A stretch of 64,000 nucleotides of DNA from Nematopogon swammerdamellus. Taxonomy: Eukaryota > Arthropoda > Insecta > Lepidoptera > Adelidae. Positions 60,827 through 64,000 of this stretch are shown here, piece after piece. The first letter of the stretch is position 1; each line of letters opens with the position of its first letter. Position numbers and translations under genes: made by a program. The notes under the pieces were generated by a model, which saw only the letters and a list, made by a program, of their open reading frames with translations, did not search any database and was not told where the DNA came from. The stretch is from contig OX336339.1 of assembly GCA_946902875.1 (NCBI GenBank), positions 25,885,349-25,949,348 on the forward strand, read 5' to 3'.

Positions 60827-62252
60827 TGCGTTCGGCAAGTATGGGACACTCGTCCAAACAAACCAAATGAGCCCAACCTCGAGGGGGTTACTAGTAACGG
60901 TTGAAGAGTTCTACTGTACACCTCCTGACTCCATCATCAGACCCTCGTCACCAAGTGTATTGGTAAAAGTAAGGGACACTCGTCCAAACCAACCTTATGA
61001 GCCCAAACTCGAGGGGGTTACTAGTAACGGTTGAAGAGTTCCACTGTAGATCCTCCTGACTCCATCATTAGACCTTCGTCACCAAGTGTATTGGTAGAAG
61101 TAAGGGACACTCGTCCAAACCAACCATATGAGCCCAAACTCGAGGGAGTTACTAGTAACGGTTGAAGAGTTCCACTGTATACCTCCTGACTCCATCATCA
61201 GACCCTCGTCACCAAGTATATAGGTAGAACTATGGGACACTCGTCCAAACCAATCAAATGAGCCCAAACTCGAGGGGGTTACTAGTAACGGTTGAAGAGT
61301 TCCCCGTCCACCTCCTGACTCCATCATCAGACTCTCGTCACCAAGTGTATTGGTAGAAGTATGGGAAACTCGTTCAAACCGGCCAAATGAGCCCAAACTC
61401 GAGGGGGTTAGTAGTAACGGTTGAAGAGTTCCACTGTACACCTCCTGACTCCATCATCAGACCCTCGTCACCAAGTGTATTGGTAGAAGTATGGGAAACT
61501 CGTCCAAACCAACCATATGAGCCCAAACTCGAGGAGTTACTAGTAACGGTTGAAGAGTTCCACTGTCCACCTCCTGACTCCATCATCAGACCCTCGCCAA
61601 GTGTATTGGTAGAAGTATGGAACACTCGTCCAAACTAACCAAATGAGCCCAAACTCGAGGGGGTTACTAGTAACGGTTGAAGAGTTCCACTGTCCACCTC
61701 ATGACTCCAACATCAGACCCTCGTCAAAAAGTGTATTGGTAGAAGTATAGGACACTCGTTCAAACAAACCAAATGAGCCCATACTCGAGGGGGTTACTAG
61801 TAACGGTTGAAGAGTTCCACTGTACACCTCCTGACTCCATCATCAGACCCTCGTCACCAAATGTATTGGTAGAAGTATGGGACACTCTTCCAAACCAACC
61901 ATATGAGCCCAAACTCGAGGGGGTTACTAGTAACGGTTGAAGAGTTCCACTGTACACCTCCTGACTCCATCATCAGACCCTCGTCACCAAGTGTATTGGT
62001 AGAAGTATGGGACACTCTTCCAAACCAACCATATGAGCCCAAACTCGAGGGGGTTACTAGTAACGGTTGAAGAGTTCCGCTGTCCACCTCCTGACTCCAT
62101 CATCAGACCCTCGTCACCAAGTGTATTGGTAGAAGTATGGAACACTCGTCCAAACCAACCATATGAGCCCAAACTCGAGGGGGTTACTAGTAACGGTTGA
62201 AGAGTTCCACTGTCCTCCTCCTGACTCCATCATCAGACCCTCGTTACCAAGT
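60827..62252 (+). repeat. 130-bp minisatellite, 11 copies
   Basis: Units contain ACTCGAGGGGGTTACTAGTA, ACGGTTGAAGAGTTCCACTG and CATCATCAGACCCTCGTCAC. The period is 130 bp (for example 61863 to 61993). Copies vary by small indels and substitutions. Each carries the palindrome GTTACTAGTAAC, with one copy changed. As 130 is not a multiple of three, the many ORFs here are repeat translations. Confidence 0.95.
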
Positions 62253-62430
62253 TGAAATTATCATAATATTGTATTGTCACGAGAACTCAATGTGTGTGCA
62301 AAGTTTCATAAAAATCGGTTCAGTAGAAGTAGTTGAAAAAGTTGTCGCAAGATTTGAAACAAAGATAGTAACAAACAAACAAACAAACAAACAAATATAC
62401 GGAGTCAAGCTAAATAAAACCGTTTAAAAA
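62253..62430 (+). repeat. Putative element end beside the minisatellite
   Basis: CAAAGTTTCATAAAAATCGG and (CAAA)n (ACAAACAAACAAACAAACAA) resemble 3' ends of lepidopteran repeats. The link to the array is unproven. Confidence 0.4.
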
Positions 62431-62435
62431 TGGGA

Positions 62436-62977
62436 AAGAGTAGTTATTGAGGTTCACTATAGGTATAAATAAATAAACAACGTTTCAGAGTAATTACATG
62501 TAAAAAATAAAAAAAATTATGACGTCTATACACAGAGCATCAAATACCTACCGCCCGCGCCCCCTACTAGAGGCGCCCTAAGCGATGATATTTGAAACCC
62601 AATAACCGTACGCTGAGCTGCTAGCGCTTCGTATGTGTGTGTGTGTGCTAGTATCGACACTACACACAAAGAGGAGCAAGTTAGGCACACGCACAAAACG
62701 AATGCACACGCACAACACACATATGTAAGTCATAGGCCACGCCCACAGGCTTCAACGCCGTTGTAGAGAAATCGCGCTCACGGCGCCTCTAGTAGGGGCG
62801 GGCGCGCGCATTTGATGCTCTGTGCGTCTATACTACAGTAATATATACATACACATACATACTAAATACTACAGCGCAAGTGTCGTGACGGTCGAAGTCT
62901 TACACTGTTTTTCGGTCTAACTCTCATTCTAGAAGTTAATGCAGTGTAACGTGCGATAAGGAACTTCGTTCCAAAAT
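62436..62977 (-). mobile_element. Family J element split by an hAT-like MITE
   Basis: AACAACGTTTCAGAGTAATT (62477) to GACGTCTATA (62530), resuming CGTCTATACTACAGTAATAT (62825) to CGATAAGGAACTTCGTTCCA. Confidence 0.8.
62531..62824. mobile_element. hAT-like MITE, 294 bp
   Basis: 8-bp duplication CGTCTATA at 62523-62530 and 62825-62832. Ends CACAGAGCATCAAAT and ATTTGATGCTCTGTG, with further inverted CCCCTACTAGAGGCGCC against GGCGCCTCTAGTAGGGG. Non-coding, with a (TGTG)n stretch inside. Eight-base duplications suit hAT or P superfamilies. Confidence 0.9.
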
Positions 62978-62979
62978 AT

Positions 62980-63150
62980 TCCCTTTATTAGAGCTTCCTC
63001 TAGTAGAATTCTCTCGGCTATCGGTTGGCAGCGTTTTTCTTCCCGCTCGGAATGTCTTCGTAATTGCCTGCCTTTTATTCTTATTGACAGTTTTCCATTT
63101 TATATTCTCTGTCTTAATCACTCGACGACTGCAAACTCGACGTGACCCTC
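62980..63150. other. Unique sequence
   Basis: Nothing recognised. Confidence 0.4.
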
Positions 63151-63154
63151 CCCG

Positions 63155-63180
63155 CCCCCCCCCCCCCCCCCCCCCCCCCC
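63155..63180. repeat. Poly-C tract
   Basis: A run of 26 C residues. Proline or glycine ORFs across it are artefacts of the run. Confidence 0.9.
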
Positions 63181-63229
63181 TTTCCTGCGCCGTTTCTCTC
63201 TGTCGCCGCGACGACGACGTCAACTGCAC

Positions 63230-63568
63230 TGTTTTTAGGGTTCTGTACCCCAAAAGAAAAAAAACTAAACCCTTATAGAATCATTTTATTGTCCATCTAT
63301 CTGTTTGTCCATCGGTCCGTCTGTCACCAAGAGCCTATTCCGTCCGTCCGTCCGAGGGCTGTATCTCGTGAACCGTATAGGTAGCCCGTTGAAATTTTCA
63401 CAGAATATGTGTTATTTATTATGGCGGATATAACAACAAATAATGAAATATAGAAAAAGTAAAAAATTAATGGGGGTTCCCATACAAGAAACTTGTTTTT
63501 TTTTCAATGTTTTTTTTGTGGTGCGTAAACCTCGGTACGCGAGTCCGACTCGCACTTGGCCGGTTTTT
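63230..63568 (+). mobile_element. Family M element, near full length
   Basis: GTTTTTAGGGTTCTGTACCC, CCGTCCGTCCGTCCGAGGGC, ATATAACAACAAATAATGAA and CCGACTCGCACTTGGCCGG. Confidence 0.85.
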
Positions 63569-63569
63569 T

Positions 63570-63895
63570 TTTTCAACTCTTCACCTTGCCTACATAACAT
63601 TTTTCTTTAGTCAGTAGCACTTGCAAAAATAAGATTTACACTCTACTTCCGTCACCACTCCTTCCGGGCGCGGGTCCGCGACGTTACTCAAAACTTCACC
63701 CGCTCTCGAGACACAGCGAGCGGGCAAGTTATATGCGAAAGTGTCTGCAGTGCAGAAAGAAGCGGCCGTCTGCTAAAACTTTGTGGAGTTCTAACATTTT
63801 AAAGTGCTCTGACGGGGTAAACAGAATAAATCATTTGCACTGAAGATATTTTGTTATGTTGATCACATTTTTTTATCCATTTAGACCACAGAACT
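63570..63895. other. Unique sequence
   Basis: Nothing recognised. Confidence 0.4.
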
Positions 63896-63899
63896 GCCA

Positions 63900-64000
63900 T
63901 TTTTAGGGTTCCGTATCCGGTACGGGACCCTATTACTAAGCCTACGCCGTCTGTCTGTCTATCTGTCTGTCTGTCTGTCTGTCCGTCCGTCCGTCTGTCC
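63900..64000 (+). mobile_element. Family M element cut by the window edge
   Basis: TTTTTAGGGTTCCGTATCCG, CCCTATTACTAAGCCTACGC and the CTGT/CCGT tract to the last base. Confidence 0.85.

Noticed and set aside
60860..62172. Several 65-120-codon ORFs with LGSFGWFGRVSHTSTNTLGDE-like text
   Set aside because: They are translations of the 130-bp minisatellite in shifting frames.

Overview
Eukaryotic, almost certainly lepidopteran, nuclear DNA. The window is a dense patchwork of non-autonomous mobile elements of the kinds that fill moth and butterfly genomes: (CTGT)n-bearing elements, Helitron-like elements ending in CTAGT, tRNA-derived SINEs, and 5'-truncated LINEs. No complete protein-coding gene was found. 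Nearly all long reading frames are translations of repeats. No search or alignment program was run. Family names in quotes are local labels, and homologies are from recognition of motifs.

Host gene. One segment looks like a real exon: 32771-32948 (+), between a plausible acceptor and a GTAACA donor. It encodes a proline-rich stretch (RAPPPPPALLRRLGVKE...GVGK) resembling the run-in to the motor domain of KIF26/VAB-8-type kinesins (CG14535 in flies). If so, most of the window is intron of that gene. A CpG-rich block at about 780-1700 with an initiator-like motif and a donor could be a promoter and first exon, but this is weak.

Local family labels. M: element with a CTGT/CCGT microsatellite and a GCACTTGGCCGG end (MINE-1-like). 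H: Helitron-like element starting near AATAATAAATCTGTAAGG, with a central (TGTA)n and the end GCAAAAGCTAGT. SINE-A and SINE-B: tRNA-headed SINEs. G: about 330-bp retroposon with a GTGTGGGGCCGGTACTT head. J: GGAACGAAGTTCC element. K: CCCCCGACG...GATGCGGTT element. F: GAAGGCGGT foldback hairpins. D, L, N, V, X: smaller dispersed repeats.

Layout. 0-9 kb: CpG block, 48-bp minisatellite, M/H/F fragments and a LINE scrap. 9-16 kb: SINE-A/B copies and a Penelope-like element (13507-14072). 16-28 kb: H and M copies, an RTE LINE end, a Jockey/CR1-type LINE nested in an H copy, SINEs and an 80-bp-arm foldback. 28-34.2 kb: a 1.6-kb H element filled with a head-to-head 68-bp minisatellite, the candidate exon, then 19-bp and 9-bp arrays. 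34-50 kb: G, J, K, M and SINE copies with nested MITEs. 50-57.2 kb: a 22-bp array, a 409-bp foldback and a Penelope element inside a SINE inside an M element. 57.8-62.3 kb: two 99.5%-identical inverted arms around a second head-to-head minisatellite H element, then a broken PIF1-type Helitron helicase fused to a 130-bp minisatellite. 62.4-64 kb: a J copy split by an hAT-like MITE, then M copies.

The most informative structures are the nested insertions whose target-site duplications can be read directly, the two Penelope-like copies with hammerhead-ribozyme-like cores, and the Helitron/minisatellite complex at 57.8-62.3 kb.
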